Assembly: GCF_007489285.1 (NCBI RefSeq) | Contig: NZ_VLIY01000003.1 | Coordinates: 124,001 to 188,000, forward strand | Direction: 5' to 3' | DNA length: 64,000 bases | From: Skermania sp. ID1734 | Lineage (GTDB): Bacteria > Actinomycetota > Actinomycetes > Mycobacteriales > Mycobacteriaceae | Shown: one piece after another, positions 10,244 to 21,002 of the stretch | Layout: every line of letters starts with the position of its first letter | How positions within the stretch are numbered: position 1 is the stretch's first letter | The notes under the pieces: generated by a model | Seen by the model: only the letters and a program-made list of their open reading frames with translations | What the model was told of the DNA's origin: nothing | Databases searched by the model: none | Made by a program: the position numbers and the translations under genes

Positions 10244-10381
10244 AGTCGCGAACTCCTTCAATCGAAATAGTCTGGGATCTATCTGCAACCCATACGGGTC
10301 GCTGCATGTAAACACGCAACCCTGCAAGGGTAGCCGGACGGATGCGGATGGTCCAAACCGCCGCCGCAACGCCGGTGCCGC

Positions 10382-10409
10382 TAATGTTGCTCCACCGATG
10401 CTTCGATGA
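10382..10409 (+). promoter_or_regulatory. Possible leaderless promoter with three-codon leader overlapping the FakA-like start
   Basis: TAATGT at 10382-10387 fits the actinobacterial -10 pattern TANNNT. About 10 nt later an ATG (10398) opens a minimal reading frame, Met-Leu-Arg-stop, whose TGA (10407-10409) overlaps the ATG of the DAK2-domain gene (10406). That gene has no Shine-Dalgarno. A leaderless transcript starting at 10398 with re-initiation would explain this. No convincing -35 is visible, so this stays an inference. Confidence 0.35.
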
Positions 10410-12061
10410 CGTTGGAGGGGTGGGAACAGGTGCTCGAGGTCCTCGACGCCCTCGACGGCGACGCGTTGCGGCGCTGGGGGAACGCGAGCATCGACGGCTT
10501 GGTGCAACGCTGCGAGGAGATCAACCGGCTCAACGTTTTTCCCATCCGCGATTCGGACACCGGGACCAACCTGTTGTTCACCATGCGTGCCGCCGTCGAC
10601 GCCGTGACCAGAGATTGTCGCGGCGAGGACCGGCCCACCGCCCACCAGGTCGCCCGCGCCATGGCCCGCGGCGCGACCACCGGCGCCCGGGGGAACTCGG
10701 GGATCATCCTGTCGCAGGTGTTGCGCGGGATCGCCGAGTGCGTCGGTGACGGCCCGCTGACCGCGCTCACGCTGCCCGAGGCGCTGGAGACCGCGGCCAG
10801 TTTGGTGCGCGGGGCGGTGAGCGAGCCGGTCGAGGGAACGATGGTCACCGTCCTCGACTGCGCGGCGGGCGGCGCCCGCGACTGGATCAGCGGCGAGCTG
10901 GACCCGCCGTCGGTGCGGCTCGCCGACGTCGTCGCCGCTGCCGCCGCGGCCGGCGCCGATGCCCTGCGGCGCACCACCGAGCAACTGCCGGCGCTGCGGG
11001 ATGCGGGCGTGGTGGACGCCGGCGGTTTGGGTGTGGTGGTGCTCCTCGACGCGCTGGTCTACGTCACGACAGGCCAGGCACCCGAGCGCGAGCAATTCAT
11101 CGGCGGCCGTGCCGATCAATTACCGGATCTCGGGCCAGATCACACCTGGTCGGAGCTGGCCGAGCACGAGGTGATGTACCTGGTTTCCGGCACCGACGCC
11201 GCACGAATGGGCCGGTTGCGACGCCGATTGGACGAACTGGGCGATTCGGTCGTCGTGGTCGACGACGCTGCCGGGACCTGGTCGGTGCACGTGCACAGCA
11301 GCGATGCCGGCGCAGCCGTGGAGGCGGGGATGGCCGCCGGAACCGTGCGGCAGATCCGCATCGGCTGTTTCGCCGCGGTCAATTCCGGCTCCCTGCGCGG
11401 GCCGGCGCACCGGGGCATCCTCGCGGTCGTCACCGGGGCCGGCGCCGCCGACCTGTTCGAGGCGGAGGGCGCGAGAGTGGTGCGCAGCGACACCGCCATC
11501 TCGGCGGCCCAGCTGCTCAACGCGATCGAGCAACTGCCGTTTCGCGAGGTGCTGGTGTTGCCCAACGGCGCGCTCCCGGCGCAAGAGCTGGTGGCGGTCG
11601 GCGTGGCGGCCCGCGATGCGAACCGTGACGTTTTGCTGCTGCCGACGTCTTCGGTGGTGCAGGGACTGGCGGCCCTGGCCGTGCACGACGATCAGCGCAT
11701 CGCTGTCGATGACGCGTTCGCGATGTCGGAGGCGGCCGCAAGCACCCGCTGGGGCTCGCTGCGCGTTGCGCCCGAACGCGCGCTGACCCTCGTCGGCACT
11801 TGCGCGGCCGGCGACGGGCTGGGCCTGATCGGGCACGAGGTGGTGGTCATCGAACCGGACGTTCGCGCGGCCGGCACCGCGCTGTTGGACCGCGTGCTGG
11901 GCCTGGGCGGCGAGATGGTCACCATGCTGCGCGGTGCGGACGCCACCGACGAGTTGGTGCAAACCTTGACCGAACACGTCGACGCGCATCACCCAGGTGT
12001 CGAGGTGCTGGTGTATGACGGTGGGCAGCGTGATGACCTCATACAACTGGGTGTGGAATAA
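10406..12061 (+). CDS. DAK2-domain, FakA-like kinase
   Basis: 551-residue protein of the YloV/FakA family. The N-terminal DhaL-type ATP-binding domain shows [21 protein letters not shown] (Mg-binding Asp residues) and [16 protein letters not shown]. The middle domain carries the family's conserved HVHSSDAG segment, and a C-terminal dihydroxyacetone-kinase-like lobe follows. In Gram-positive bacteria FakA phosphorylates fatty acids bound by FakB proteins; no fakB is in this window, so the substrate is not established. M. tuberculosis splits the equivalent into Rv2975c/Rv2974c; here the gene is intact. It lies 9 bp before recG. Confidence 0.85.
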   Translation: MTLEGWEQVLEVLDALDGDALRRWGNASIDGLVQRCEEINRLNVFPIRDSDTGTNLLFTMRAAVDAVTRDCRGEDRPTAHQVARAMARGATTGARGNSGIILSQVLRGIAECVGDGPLTALTLPEALETAASLVRGAVSEPVEGTMVTVLDCAAGGARDWISGELDPPSVRLADVVAAAAAAGADALRRTTEQLPALRDAGVVDAGGLGVVVLLDALVYVTTGQAPEREQFIGGRADQLPDLGPDHTWSELAEHEVMYLVSGTDAARMGRLRRRLDELGDSVVVVDDAAGTWSVHVHSSDAGAAVEAGMAAGTVRQIRIGCFAAVNSGSLRGPAHRGILAVVTGAGAADLFEAEGARVVRSDTAISAAQLLNAIEQLPFREVLVLPNGALPAQELVAVGVAARDANRDVLLLPTSSVVQGLAALAVHDDQRIAVDDAFAMSEAAASTRWGSLRVAPERALTLVGTCAAGDGLGLIGHEVVVIEPDVRAAGTALLDRVLGLGGEMVTMLRGADATDELVQTLTEHVDAHHPGVEVLVYDGGQRDDLIQLGVE

Positions 12062-12070
12062 CCGGGGACC

Positions 12071-14353
12071 ATGGCGACTCTGACCGATCGGCTCGATCAT
12101 CTGCTGGGCGCGCGGGCAGCCAAGCGCCTGGCCGAGGAACTCGACATCCACACCGTCGAAGACCTGTTGCGCCACTATCCGCACCGATACGCCGAACAGG
12201 GCCAGTCGCTCACCGAGGAAGCTCCCGAGGATGGAGCGCGGATCACCATCATCGGCCGCATCGTCAAGGCTCAATCGATTCCGATGCGCAACCGCAATGG
12301 CTCGATGCTCAAAGTCGTGCTGTCCACCGAGAACAACCAGAACGTGCACGCGACGTTCTTCAACGCAAACAGGGTGCAGCACAACGTCAAGACCGGTCGC
12401 CGCGCCATGTTCTCCGGGACCGTCAAGACGTATCGCGGGCAGTGGAGCCTGACCCATCCGGGCTATCTGATCCTGCCCGAGTCGACGCACGATTTCGGCA
12501 CCGTCGTCCGCAGCGGGGGTGGCGATCTGCGCGGCTTCGCCCGCAACGCCCGGGAGGCCGAACCCGGTTCGACTGGCTTGGACATGTCGATCTTCGATCT
12601 GCCGATGGTCCCGGTGTATCCGGCCACGGCGAAGATCGAAAGCTGGGACATCGTCGCGTGCGTTCGTCAGATCCTGGATCAGCTCGACGCCATCGATGAC
12701 CCGTTGCCTGCCGCGATGCGCAAGGCGCACGGATTGATCGGTCTGGAACAGGCGCTGCGTCTGGTGCACCTGCCCGCCTCGAAGGCCGACATCGCAAAGG
12801 CCCACGAGCGCTTGCGTTTCGATGAGGCGCTGGCCGTGCAGCTGCTGCTCGCGCAGCGTCGCCGCGAACTCGACGAACGCCGAGCCCCGGCCGCACCGGT
12901 AAAGCCGGGCGGGATCGCGGCCGCGTTCGATGAGATGCTCCCGTTCGAGTTGACCGCCGGGCAGCATGAGGTCGCCGCCGAGATTTCGGCGGACCTGGCC
13001 CGACCGCACCCGATGCACCGGTTGCTGCAGGGCGAGGTCGGCTCGGGCAAAACCATTGTGGCGCTGCGCGCGATGCTGCAGGTGATCGACAACGGCTACC
13101 AGTGCGCACTGCTCGCGCCGACCGAAGTGCTTGCGGTGCAGCATTATCGGTCACTGCGCAACCTGCTCGGCCCGCTCGGTCAAGGGGGTGAGCTCGGCGC
13201 GGATGAGCACGCGACCGGGATTGCGCTGCTGACCGGCTCGATGATCACGGCAGCAAAACGGGAGACCCTGCTGCGGATCGTTTCCGGTGACGCCGGAATC
13301 GTCATCGGTACGCACGCCCTGCTGCAGGAGACCGTCGAATTTCACGATCTCGGCATGGTGATCGTGGACGAACAGCACCGCTTCGGCGTTGAGCAACGTG
13401 ATGCCCTGCGCAGCCGCGCCCGCGCCGGCCTAACGCCGCATCTATTGGTCATGACCGCCACCCCGATTCCACGCACCATCGCGATGACCATGCTGGGCGA
13501 TCTGGTGGTTTCGACGCTGCGGGAATTGCCCGCCGGTCGCACCCCCATCGTGTCCCGGGTGGTGCCGGCCGGGGAGCGGCCCCAGTGGGTGGAGCGAGCG
13601 TGGGAGCGCATCCGCGAAGAGGTGGCGGCCGGTCGGCAGGCGTACGTGGTGTGTTCACGGATCGGTGACGAACCGGAGGCCGAGCCGAAGCGTAAGGGCG
13701 CAAAGGGTTCAAAGGACTCCGATTCGGAAGAGCCCGAGCGCCCGACCGTTTCGGTGCTGGACCTGTTCGACGCGCTTCGCACCGGTCCGTTGCGGGGTTT
13801 GCGGGTCGGATTGCTGCACGGCCGGCTGCCCGGTGAGGAGAAGGACGCGGTGATGCGCGACTTCACCGCCGGTCAACTCGACGTGTTGGTCTGCACCACG
13901 GTCATCGAAGTGGGTGTGGACGTGCCGAACGCGACCGTGATGGTCGTTGTCGACGCCGACCGCTTCGGCGTCAGCCAACTGCATCAGTTACGCGGTCGCG
14001 TGGGTCGGGGCCGCCACGAAGGGCTCTGCATCCTGGTCAGCGGATCGAAGGTCGGGTCACCGTCGATGACCCGGCTGGAAGCGGTGGCCGGGTCCAACGA
14101 CGGATTCGAACTCGCCCAACTCGACCTGGTCCAACGCCGCGAGGGCGACGTGCTGGGCGCCGCGCAGTCCGGCACCGTTCGCAACCTGCGGCTCCTGTCG
14201 CTGCTCGAGCACGTCGACATCATCGTTGCGGCAAAGGATTACGCGGAAGAAGTGGTGAGCGCCGATCCACAGCTCGCCCGTCATCGCGGCTTGGCCAGCA
14301 TGGTGCGGGCGGCACTGGATCAGGAGCGGGTGGAGTACTTGAGCAAGGCGTGA
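12071..14353 (+). CDS. recG: ATP-dependent DNA helicase RecG
   Basis: 760-residue superfamily 2 helicase that remodels stalled replication forks and Holliday junctions. The OB-fold wedge domain lies at about residues 60-150, Walker A GEVGSGKT at 321-328 and DEQH at 433-436. TATPIPRT (motif III) and the C-terminal QLRGRVGRG motif VI follow. Between the two RecA lobes lies a charged insert (EPEAEPKRKGAKGSKDSDSE) of the kind that varies in actinobacterial RecG. ATG start, 9 bp after the FakA-like gene. Confidence 0.96.
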   Translation: MATLTDRLDHLLGARAAKRLAEELDIHTVEDLLRHYPHRYAEQGQSLTEEAPEDGARITIIGRIVKAQSIPMRNRNGSMLKVVLSTENNQNVHATFFNANRVQHNVKTGRRAMFSGTVKTYRGQWSLTHPGYLILPESTHDFGTVVRSGGGDLRGFARNAREAEPGSTGLDMSIFDLPMVPVYPATAKIESWDIVACVRQILDQLDAIDDPLPAAMRKAHGLIGLEQALRLVHLPASKADIAKAHERLRFDEALAVQLLLAQRRRELDERRAPAAPVKPGGIAAAFDEMLPFELTAGQHEVAAEISADLARPHPMHRLLQGEVGSGKTIVALRAMLQVIDNGYQCALLAPTEVLAVQHYRSLRNLLGPLGQGGELGADEHATGIALLTGSMITAAKRETLLRIVSGDAGIVIGTHALLQETVEFHDLGMVIVDEQHRFGVEQRDALRSRARAGLTPHLLVMTATPIPRTIAMTMLGDLVVSTLRELPAGRTPIVSRVVPAGERPQWVERAWERIREEVAAGRQAYVVCSRIGDEPEAEPKRKGAKGSKDSDSEEPERPTVSVLDLFDALRTGPLRGLRVGLLHGRLPGEEKDAVMRDFTAGQLDVLVCTTVIEVGVDVPNATVMVVVDADRFGVSQLHQLRGRVGRGRHEGLCILVSGSKVGSPSMTRLEAVAGSNDGFELAQLDLVQRREGDVLGAAQSGTVRNLRLLSLLEHVDIIVAAKDYAEEVVSADPQLARHRGLASMVRAALDQERVEYLSKA

Positions 14354-14357
14354 GGAG

Positions 14358-14756
14358 CTACCCAGCTATCCAGCCGTGCTGGCGCGCCTTCAGCAGTAGA
14401 GCCTGGCGGATGTCGAGAATCTGCGACGCGGTCAGCCCGGCCGAACTGGCCAGCAGCACTTCGGTGATCTCGGTCAGGTACGTGACCTCGCCGAGCACCT
14501 CCCCGCCCGCGCCAGTCACCACATGCTCGGCCGGCCCGGTGCCGTGGTCGACCAGATGCACCGATGACGCCTTGGCGCCGCGCTCACCCTCCTCGGCGCG
14601 GTAGCGAACCTGCGCACCGGGACGCGCAGCGGCCTTCTCGAAGGAGAGGTCGTTGGTGTGCACAAACAGGTCGTCACCACCGGAGTCGGGGCGGATGAAA
14701 CCGTAGCCTTTGTCCGGGTCGAATCGAATGATCTTGCCGGTCTCCACGGTCGCCAC
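14358..14756 (-). CDS. Cold-shock-domain protein with C-terminal extension
   Basis: 132-residue protein. Residues 1-67 are a cold-shock OB fold with the RNP1-like KGYGFIRPD and RNP2-like DLFVHTNDL motifs, so it should bind single-stranded RNA or DNA. The remaining 65 residues form a second, alpha-rich segment (LTASQILDIRQALLLKARQHG) typical of longer actinobacterial Csp-like proteins. GTG at 14754-14756 places the domain at the N-terminus. A TTG start 102 bases upstream would overlap the pyc start and add unconserved sequence. It is convergent with recG (4 bp apart) and divergent from pyc. Confidence 0.8.
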   Translation of the reverse strand: MATVETGKIIRFDPDKGYGFIRPDSGGDDLFVHTNDLSFEKAAARPGAQVRYRAEEGERGAKASSVHLVDHGTGPAEHVVTGAGGEVLGEVTYLTEITEVLLASSAGLTASQILDIRQALLLKARQHGWIAG

Positions 14757-14857
14757 TGTAATCGCCGAACGCTCACACCGCAGGCGGTCGAATGTGAGGT
14801 CGGCCGGATCGGGGACTGGGTGCTCAACGTGGGCTGAATCACCGGTACGTTTAGCCA

Positions 14858-17800
14858 ATGTTCTCCAAAGTTCTGGTGGCTAACCGCGGTGAAATCGCTA
14901 TTCGTGCGTTTCGTGCCGCATACGAACTCGGCGCTGCGACGGTGGCGGTATTTCCTTATGAGGATCGCAATTCGGTGCATCGGCTGAAGGCTGACGAGGC
15001 TTATCAGATCGGTGAAAAGGGCCATCCGGTACGGGCGTATCTGTCGGTGGACGAGATCATTTCGGCGGCGCGCCAGGCCGGTGCGGATGCCGTGTATCCC
15101 GGGTACGGGTTCTTGTCGGAGAACCCGGATCTGGCGGCGGCGTGCGCGGAGGCCGGGATCACCTTCATCGGCCCGTCCGCGGAAGTGCTGGAGTTGACCG
15201 GGAACAAGGCCCGGGCCATCGCGGCGGCGCGGGCGGCGGGTCTGCCGGTGTTGAATTCGTCGGCGCCGTCGGCGGATGTGGAGGAGTTGCTGGCGGCCGC
15301 GGAGAACATGGAGTTCCCGGTGTTCGTCAAGGCCGTGGCCGGTGGTGGTGGTCGCGGAATGCGCCGGGTGGCCGAGCCGGAGTTGTTGCGGGAGTCGATC
15401 GAGGCGGCCTCGCGCGAGGCGGAGTCGGCGTTCGGTGATCCGACGGTGTTTCTGGAGCAGGCGGTGGTGGACCCGCGCCATATCGAGGTGCAGATCCTTG
15501 CCGACACGCAGGGCAATGTCATCCATTTGTTCGAGCGGGATTGTTCGGTGCAGCGCCGGCATCAGAAGGTGATCGAGCTGGCACCGGCGCCGAACCTGGA
15601 TCCGGCGTTGCGGGAACGGATTTGCGCGGATGCGGTGGCGTTTGCCCGGCAGATCGGTTACACGTGCGCGGGCACGGTGGAGTTCTTGTTGGACACCCGC
15701 GGCAACCACGTGTTCATCGAGATGAACCCGCGGATCCAGGTGGAGCACACGGTGACCGAGGAGGTCACCGACGTGGATCTGGTGGGTTCGCAGATGCGCA
15801 TCGCCGCCGGGGAGTCGCTGGCCGATCTGGGGTTGAGCCAGGAATCGATCGTGTTGCGGGGTGCGGCGCTGCAGTGCCGGATCACCACCGAGGACCCGGC
15901 CAACGGGTTCCGGCCCGACACCGGCCGCATCACCGCCTACCGCACCCCCGGTGGGGCCGGGGTGCGCCTGGACGGCGGGGCCACCTTGGGTGCGGAGGTG
16001 GGTGCGCATTTCGATTCGATGCTGGTGAAGCTGACCTGTCGGGGCCGGGATTTCCCGACCGCGGTGCGCCGCGCACGGCGGGCGACCGCGGAGTTCCGCA
16101 TTCGCGGGGTGGCCACCAATATCCCGTTCCTGCAAGCGGTTTTGGACGACCCGGATTTCCGGGCCGGGCGGGTGACCACGTCGTTCATCGAAGAGCGCCC
16201 GCAGCTGTTGACGCTGCGCACCTCCGGGGACCGGGGCACGAAGATCCTGAACTATCTGGCCGATGTCACGGTGAACAAGCCGCACGGTGAGCGCCCGTCG
16301 ACGGTGTATCCGCACGACAAGCTGCCCCACATCGACCTGTCGGTGCCGCCACCGCCGGGGTCGCGGCAGCGACTGCTGGAGTTGGGCCCGGAGGGTTTCG
16401 CGCGGGCGTTGCGGGAACAGAAAGCATTGGGGGTGACCGACACGACGTTCCGCGATGCACACCAGTCGTTGCTGGCCACCCGGGTACGCACCACCGGGCT
16501 GTTGGGGGTGGCCGGTCACGTCGCCCGGGTGACGCCGCAATTGTTGTCGATCGAGTGCTGGGGCGGGGCGACCTACGATGTGGCGCTGCGGTTTTTGCAC
16601 GAGGACCCGTGGGAGCGCCTAGCCGCGCTGCGGGAGGCCATCCCGAACATTTGCCTGCAGATGCTGCTGCGCGGACGCAACACCGTCGGCTACACGCCGT
16701 ATCCGGAGGCGGTCACCCGCGCGTTCGTGAAAGAGGCCACCGACACCGGTATTGACATCTTCCGGATCTTCGACGCCCTCAACAACGTCGATCAGATGCG
16801 CCCGGCCATCGACGCCGTGCGCGAAACCGGCACCGCGATCGCCGAGGTGGCGATGAGCTACACCGGTGACCTGTCGAACCCGAACGAGAACATCTACACC
16901 CTCGACTACTACCTGAAGCTGGCCGAGCAGATCGTCGATGCCGGGGCGCACGTGCTGGCCATCAAGGACATGGCCGGGCTGCTGCGCGCCCCAGCGGCAA
17001 CCACACTGGTCAGCGCGCTGCGAGAGAACTTCGACCTGCCCGTGCACGTGCACACCCACGACACCCCCGGCGGGCAGTTGGCCACCTACCTGGCGTGCTG
17101 GAGCGCCGGCGCCGACGCTGTGGACGGCGCGAGCGCGCCGATGGCCGGCACCACCAGCCAGCCCCCGCTGTCGGCGATCGTGGCCGCGACCGCGCACACC
17201 GACCGTGACACCGGGCTGGACCTGGCCGCGGTGTGCGATCTCGAACCGTATTGGGAGGCGCTGCGCAAGGTCTACGCGCCCTTCGATGTGGCGCCGTCGG
17301 GGCTGGTCAGCCCCACCGGTCGGGTCTACACCCACGAAATCCCCGGCGGGCAGTTGTCGAACTTGCGCCAGCAGGCCATCGCCCTGGGCCTGGGGGACCG
17401 CTTCGAGGAAGTGGAAGCGAAATACGCTGCGGCGGACCGGTTGCTGGGTCGGCTGGTCAAGGTGACCCCGTCGTCGAAGGTGGTCGGTGACCTCGCGCTG
17501 TCACTGGTGGGCAGCGGCGCCGATGTCAGTGAATTCGCCGCTGAGCCGCAAAAATTCGACATTCCCGACTCGGTCATCGGGTTCCTGCGTGGCGAGTTGG
17601 GCACCCCGGCCGGCGGCTGGCCCGAGCCGTTCCGCAGCAAAGCATTGGAGGGCCGTGGTCCGGCGAAGCCGGAAACCCCGCTCTCGCCGCAGGATTCGGC
17701 CGCGCTGGACGGGACGTCGCTGCAGCGGCGGGCCACGCTGAACCGGCTGCTGTTCCCCGGACCGACCAAAGAGTTTCTCGCGCACCGGGAAAAGTACGGC

Positions 17801-18274
17801 AACACCTCCACACTGTCGGCCAACCAGTTCTTCTACGGCTTGCGCCACGGTGAGGAACACCGCGTCAAACTCGGACCCGGGGTGGAGTTGCTCATCGGGC
17901 TCGAAGCGATCTCCGAACCCGACGAACGCGGCATGCGCACCGTCATGTGCATCCTCAACGGCCAACTGCGGCCGGTGTCGGTACGCGACCGCTCCATCGC
18001 CAGCGAAATCCCCGCCGCCGAAAAAGCCGACAAGAACAACCCCAGCCACATCCCGGCACCGTTCGCCGGCGTGGTCACCCTCGCCATCAGCGAAGGCGAC
18101 CACATCGCCGCCGGCGACACCATCGCCACCATCGAAGCCATGAAAATGGAAGCCGCCATCACCGCACCCCGCAGCGGTACCGTCGCGCGCCTGGCCATCT
18201 CCAAAATCGCCCAAGTCGAAGGCGGCGACCTGCTCGCCGTCGTGACAGCAGGGGAGGAAACCAGCCCCGAATGA
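14858..18274 (+). CDS. pyc: Pyruvate carboxylase
   Basis: Single-chain, biotin-dependent anaplerotic enzyme converting pyruvate to oxaloacetate. 1138 residues, a normal length. The biotin carboxylase domain (about 1-450) starts [18 protein letters not shown] and contains [12 protein letters not shown]. The carboxyltransferase domain starts near [19 protein letters not shown] (about 525), and the conserved carboxylase domain runs to about 1060. The biotinyl domain has AMKM with the acceptor Lys at about residue 1096. Codon use is very G/C-biased, as expected for a highly expressed gene. A TANNNT (TACGTT, 14846-14851) 6 nt before the ATG allows a leaderless mRNA, but no good -35 was found. Its stop overlaps the rsmD start. 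Confidence 0.97.
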   Translation: MFSKVLVANRGEIAIRAFRAAYELGAATVAVFPYEDRNSVHRLKADEAYQIGEKGHPVRAYLSVDEIISAARQAGADAVYPGYGFLSENPDLAAACAEAGITFIGPSAEVLELTGNKARAIAAARAAGLPVLNSSAPSADVEELLAAAENMEFPVFVKAVAGGGGRGMRRVAEPELLRESIEAASREAESAFGDPTVFLEQAVVDPRHIEVQILADTQGNVIHLFERDCSVQRRHQKVIELAPAPNLDPALRERICADAVAFARQIGYTCAGTVEFLLDTRGNHVFIEMNPRIQVEHTVTEEVTDVDLVGSQMRIAAGESLADLGLSQESIVLRGAALQCRITTEDPANGFRPDTGRITAYRTPGGAGVRLDGGATLGAEVGAHFDSMLVKLTCRGRDFPTAVRRARRATAEFRIRGVATNIPFLQAVLDDPDFRAGRVTTSFIEERPQLLTLRTSGDRGTKILNYLADVTVNKPHGERPSTVYPHDKLPHIDLSVPPPPGSRQRLLELGPEGFARALREQKALGVTDTTFRDAHQSLLATRVRTTGLLGVAGHVARVTPQLLSIECWGGATYDVALRFLHEDPWERLAALREAIPNICLQMLLRGRNTVGYTPYPEAVTRAFVKEATDTGIDIFRIFDALNNVDQMRPAIDAVRETGTAIAEVAMSYTGDLSNPNENIYTLDYYLKLAEQIVDAGAHVLAIKDMAGLLRAPAATTLVSALRENFDLPVHVHTHDTPGGQLATYLACWSAGADAVDGASAPMAGTTSQPPLSAIVAATAHTDRDTGLDLAAVCDLEPYWEALRKVYAPFDVAPSGLVSPTGRVYTHEIPGGQLSNLRQQAIALGLGDRFEEVEAKYAAADRLLGRLVKVTPSSKVVGDLALSLVGSGADVSEFAAEPQKFDIPDSVIGFLRGELGTPAGGWPEPFRSKALEGRGPAKPETPLSPQDSAALDGTSLQRRATLNRLLFPGPTKEFLAHREKYGNTSTLSANQFFYGLRHGEEHRVKLGPGVELLIGLEAISEPDERGMRTVMCILNGQLRPVSVRDRSIASEIPAAEKADKNNPSHIPAPFAGVVTLAISEGDHIAAGDTIATIEAMKMEAAITAPRSGTVARLAISKIAQVEGGDLLAVVTAGEETSPE

Positions 18275-18837
18275 CCCGGATCATCGGTGGCGTCGCGGGC
18301 GGGCGGCGGTTGCGAGTGCCGCCCGCCGGGACGCGGCCCACCTCGGACCGGGTGCGTGAGGCGCTGTTCAACATCCTCGATGCCCGCATCGACCTCGAGG
18401 GCGCGCGGGTGCTCGATCTCTATGCCGGCTCGGGCGCGTTGGGGCTTGAGGCGATCTCGCGTGGTGCCGCGCATGCGCTGCTGGTCGAGTCGGATCGGCG
18501 GGCGGCCGCGGTCGCCGAACGAAACATCGCCGAGATCGGCCTTCCGGGCGCCGAGATCCGGATCGGCTCGGTCGGCATGGTGCTGGCTGCTGCGCCGACG
18601 CAGACCTACGACGTCGTGTTCTCCGACCCGCCCTATGACGTCGATTCGGCGACGGTGGCGACAGACCTGGCGCTGCTGGGCGAGAACGCGTGGGTGCGGG
18701 CGGGTTCGTTGGTGGTGGCCGAACGTGCGACGCGGTCGCCGGCGCTGGTGTGGCCGGCGGGCTACACAGCGCTGAAGGTCCGTCGATACGGCGAAACCAA
18801 GCTGGAAATGGCCATCGTCTGCACTGCTACGGTTTGA
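18271..18837 (+). CDS. rsmD: 16S rRNA (guanine(966)-N2)-methyltransferase
   Basis: 188-residue SAM-dependent methyltransferase. [14 protein letters not shown] with [16 protein letters not shown] is the RsmD family N-terminus; [13 protein letters not shown] binds SAM and FSDPPYD is the N6/N2-methyltransferase catalytic motif. ATG at 18271 overlaps the pyc stop (ATGA). It is followed 2 bp later by coaD, the usual actinobacterial pairing. Confidence 0.93.
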   Translation: MTRIIGGVAGGRRLRVPPAGTRPTSDRVREALFNILDARIDLEGARVLDLYAGSGALGLEAISRGAAHALLVESDRRAAAVAERNIAEIGLPGAEIRIGSVGMVLAAAPTQTYDVVFSDPPYDVDSATVATDLALLGENAWVRAGSLVVAERATRSPALVWPAGYTALKVRRYGETKLEMAIVCTATV

Positions 18838-18839
18838 GA

Positions 18840-19478
18840 ATGACTGGCGCCGTCTGCCCCGGATCGTTCGACCCCGTCACCAACGGTCACCTCGATGTCA
18901 TCACGCGAGCGGCGGCGCAATTCGACCAGATCATCGTGACGGTCATGGTCAACCAGGCAAAGCGGGGACTGTTCAGCATCGACGAGCGCATCGAGATGCT
19001 GCGCGACGCCACCCGTGACCTGCCCAACGTCCGCGTCGAGGCGTGGCAGGGACTGCTGGTCGACTTCGCCCGTGCCCAGGGCATGACAGCGATCGTGAAG
19101 GGTCTGCGCGGCGCCAACGACTTCGACTACGAGCTGCAGATGGCGCAGATGAACCAAAAACTCTCCGGCGTGGACACCCTGTTCATCGCCACCAATCCCA
19201 CCTACAGCTATCTGTCGAGTTCGCTGGTCAAAGAGGTGGCGACGTTCGGCGGCGACGTCACCGGAATGCTGCCGCCCGAGGTGCACAAGCGGCTGCTGGC
19301 ACGTATCGCCGAGCGGGAGCGCTCGGCAGACGGCTCAGTCGAGCGGCCGTCCGGCGGCTCAGTCGAGCGGCCGTCCGGCGGCTCAGTCGAGCGGCCGTCC
19401 GGCGGCTCAGTCGAGCGGCCGTCCGGCGGCTCAGTCGAGCGCCCGTCCAGCTCAGTCGAGCGCCCGTCCGGTTCCTAG
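18840..19478 (+). CDS. coaD: Phosphopantetheine adenylyltransferase with repetitive C-terminal tail
   Basis: Transfers AMP from ATP to 4'-phosphopantetheine, the penultimate step of coenzyme A synthesis. The catalytic core is complete by about residue 160: [16 protein letters not shown] (nucleotidyl-transferase TxGH-type motif), [15 protein letters not shown], and [20 protein letters not shown]. The protein is 212 residues, about 50 longer than the family norm, because the last 49 residues are near-perfect GSVERPSG repeats followed by shortened variants. ATG at 18840 follows the rsmD stop by 2 bp. The tail is probably dispensable for catalysis. Confidence 0.95.
   Translation: MTGAVCPGSFDPVTNGHLDVITRAAAQFDQIIVTVMVNQAKRGLFSIDERIEMLRDATRDLPNVRVEAWQGLLVDFARAQGMTAIVKGLRGANDFDYELQMAQMNQKLSGVDTLFIATNPTYSYLSSSLVKEVATFGGDVTGMLPPEVHKRLLARIAERERSADGSVERPSGGSVERPSGGSVERPSGGSVERPSGGSVERPSSSVERPSGS
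19332..19475 (+). repeat. 24-bp tandem repeat in the 3' end of coaD
   Basis: Four identical 24-bp units (19332-19427) each encode GSVERPSG. They are followed by a 21-bp variant (19428-19448) and a 24-bp variant (19449-19472) in which GAGCGGCC becomes GAGCGCCC. The array stays in frame and runs to 3 bp before the TAG stop codon. Perfect identity of the central units implies recent slippage or unequal crossover, so copy number should vary between strains. Confidence 0.95.
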
Positions 19479-19583
19479 TTCACCTGATCGAGACCGACAC
19501 ACCGGCCCGCCCACCGACGCACACCCGGATCGGCCGGGGCACACTGGAAGCGGAACGTGCGGTCAACGATTGGGGTTTCTAGC

Positions 19584-20333
19584 GTGTACCGGGTATTCGA
19601 GGCGCTCGACGAGTTGGTAGCGATCGTCGAAGAGGCGCGGGGAATTCCACCTACCCGCAGTTGTGTGGTGCCGCGTGGTGACGTGCTGGATCTGCTCGAC
19701 GACGTCCGCGAGGCGCTGCCGCCGGAGCTCGACGATGCCCAAGATGTGCTGGATCATCGCGACAAGCTGATCGGTGATGCGCGCGCCAACGCCGAGCACA
19801 CCGTTACCTCGGCCAATGACCAGGCCGATCGGACCATCTCCGAGTCCCGCGAGGACGCCGATCGCATCCTCGCCGATGCCAAGGCCCAGGCGGACCGGAT
19901 GGTGGCCGAGGCCCGCAGCCATGCTGATCAGCTGGTCGCCGACGCGGAAGCTCAGGCGGAACAGACCATCGCCGCGGCCAACCGCGAATACGACTCGGTC
20001 ACCTCGCGCGCGCGGGACGAGGCCGACCGGATGGTCGAGTCCGGTAAAGCGTCCTACGAGCGTTCCGTCGCCGAAGGCCGGGCCGAGCAGGAGCGCTTGG
20101 TCTCGCATACCGAGGTTGTGCAGGCCGCGCACGCCGAATCCGCCCGTGTCATCGACGCCGCGCATGCCGAGTCCGACCGGCTGCGGGCGGATTGTGACCA
20201 CTACGTCGACTCGAAGCTCGCGGAGTTCGAGGAGCTGTTGTCGAACACGATCCGCTCGGTCGGTCGCGGGCGTCAGCAGCTGCGCACGGGCTCGGGTATC
20301 CCGGATTACGCGGCCGCCGATTACCGTCGCTAG
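19584..20333 (+). CDS. sepIVA: DivIVA-like septation protein SepIVA
   Basis: 249-residue cytoplasmic coiled-coil protein. The start YRVFEALDELVAIVEEARG and the segment CVVPRGDVLDLLDDVREALP match mycobacterial SepIVA (Rv2927c), which localises to the septum and is needed for division. A long heptad-rich region with repeated ADAxAQADRM-type motifs runs from about residue 70 to 220. It ends with SVGRGRQQLRTGSGIPDYA, also conserved. GTG at 19584-19586 places the conserved YRVFEALDE immediately after the start codon. It lies between coaD and the DUF177 gene as in mycobacteria. Confidence 0.92.
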   Translation: MYRVFEALDELVAIVEEARGIPPTRSCVVPRGDVLDLLDDVREALPPELDDAQDVLDHRDKLIGDARANAEHTVTSANDQADRTISESREDADRILADAKAQADRMVAEARSHADQLVADAEAQAEQTIAAANREYDSVTSRARDEADRMVESGKASYERSVAEGRAEQERLVSHTEVVQAAHAESARVIDAAHAESDRLRADCDHYVDSKLAEFEELLSNTIRSVGRGRQQLRTGSGIPDYAAADYRR

Positions 20334-20383
20334 CGTATTGTGGGGTGGTTGTCCATCAGCCACCAAACATCCGGAGATGTGTC

Positions 20384-21001
20384 ATGTCCGCCAGTTCCAC
20401 GCACCGGCACCGGCTGACCGATTCCGACTTCGTGGTCGACACGCGCAGAGTGGGCCGTCGGCCCGGCACCATGCGATCGCTGTCGCGCACCGTCGCCGCG
20501 CCGGCGCGGATCGGTTTGGATCTGATCGCGATTGAAGCGGGCACGCCGATCGAGCTCGACCTGACGCTGCAGGCGGTGTCCGAAGGCGTTTTGGTGACCG
20601 GTTCGGTTGCTGCGCAGACTCGCGGTGAGTGCGCTCGCTGCCTCGAAGATTTCGACGATCGGGTTCGGCTGGAGCTGACCGAGTTGTTTGCCTACCCGGA
20701 CAGCACCACGGAAGCCACCACCGAAGAGGGGGAGGTGTACCACGTCAGCAATGACGAGCACATCGACCTCGAGCCGCTGATCATCGACGCCGTCGGCCTG
20801 GCGTTGCCGTTGTCGCCGCTGTGCAGTTCGGATTGCCCGGGATTGTGCGCAGAATGTGGCGTTCGCCTGGCGATTGCCGGTTCTGAGCACCGTCATGAGA
20901 TACTTGATCCTCGCTGGGCTGGGCTCGCTGACAAGTTCGGGCACCCCGGCGGCGAACTTTCGCAGGAAAAGACTCGTTCCGTAGAAGCTGAGGAGACGTA
21001 A
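20384..21001 (+). CDS. DUF177 (YceD) family protein
   Basis: 205-residue protein with paired cysteines (ECARCLEDF, and [13 protein letters not shown] near the C-terminus) that could bind a metal. DUF177 genes are almost always next to rpmF, as here (1 bp gap), and the family is implicated in 23S rRNA accumulation in E. coli and plants. ATG at 20384 has GGAG 8 nt upstream. A GTG at 20345 is an alternative without a ribosome-binding site. Confidence 0.88.
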   Translation: MSASSTHRHRLTDSDFVVDTRRVGRRPGTMRSLSRTVAAPARIGLDLIAIEAGTPIELDLTLQAVSEGVLVTGSVAAQTRGECARCLEDFDDRVRLELTELFAYPDSTTEATTEEGEVYHVSNDEHIDLEPLIIDAVGLALPLSPLCSSDCPGLCAECGVRLAIAGSEHRHEILDPRWAGLADKFGHPGGELSQEKTRSVEAEET

Positions 21002-21002
21002 A

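Noticed and set aside
11120-13144. 674-codon open frame antisense to the FakA-like gene and recG
   Set aside because: Composition is typical of an antisense shadow; both sense genes are well conserved.
13665-13745. Charged insert in recG as evidence of a foreign domain
   Set aside because: RecG linkers vary in actinobacteria; the flanking helicase motifs are intact and the insert is simple Lys/Glu/Asp-rich sequence.
14757-14858. Longer cold-shock protein starting at TTG 14858
   Set aside because: Would overlap the pyc start and add unconserved residues before the cold-shock domain.
14516-16600. 694-codon open frame antisense to pyc
   Set aside because: It lies wholly over pyc and its neighbour, is Arg/His/Gln-rich and resembles no protein; a by-product of G/C wobble bias.
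19332-19475. CRISPR-like repeat array
   Set aside because: Units are contiguous without spacers, in frame within coaD; a coding VNTR.
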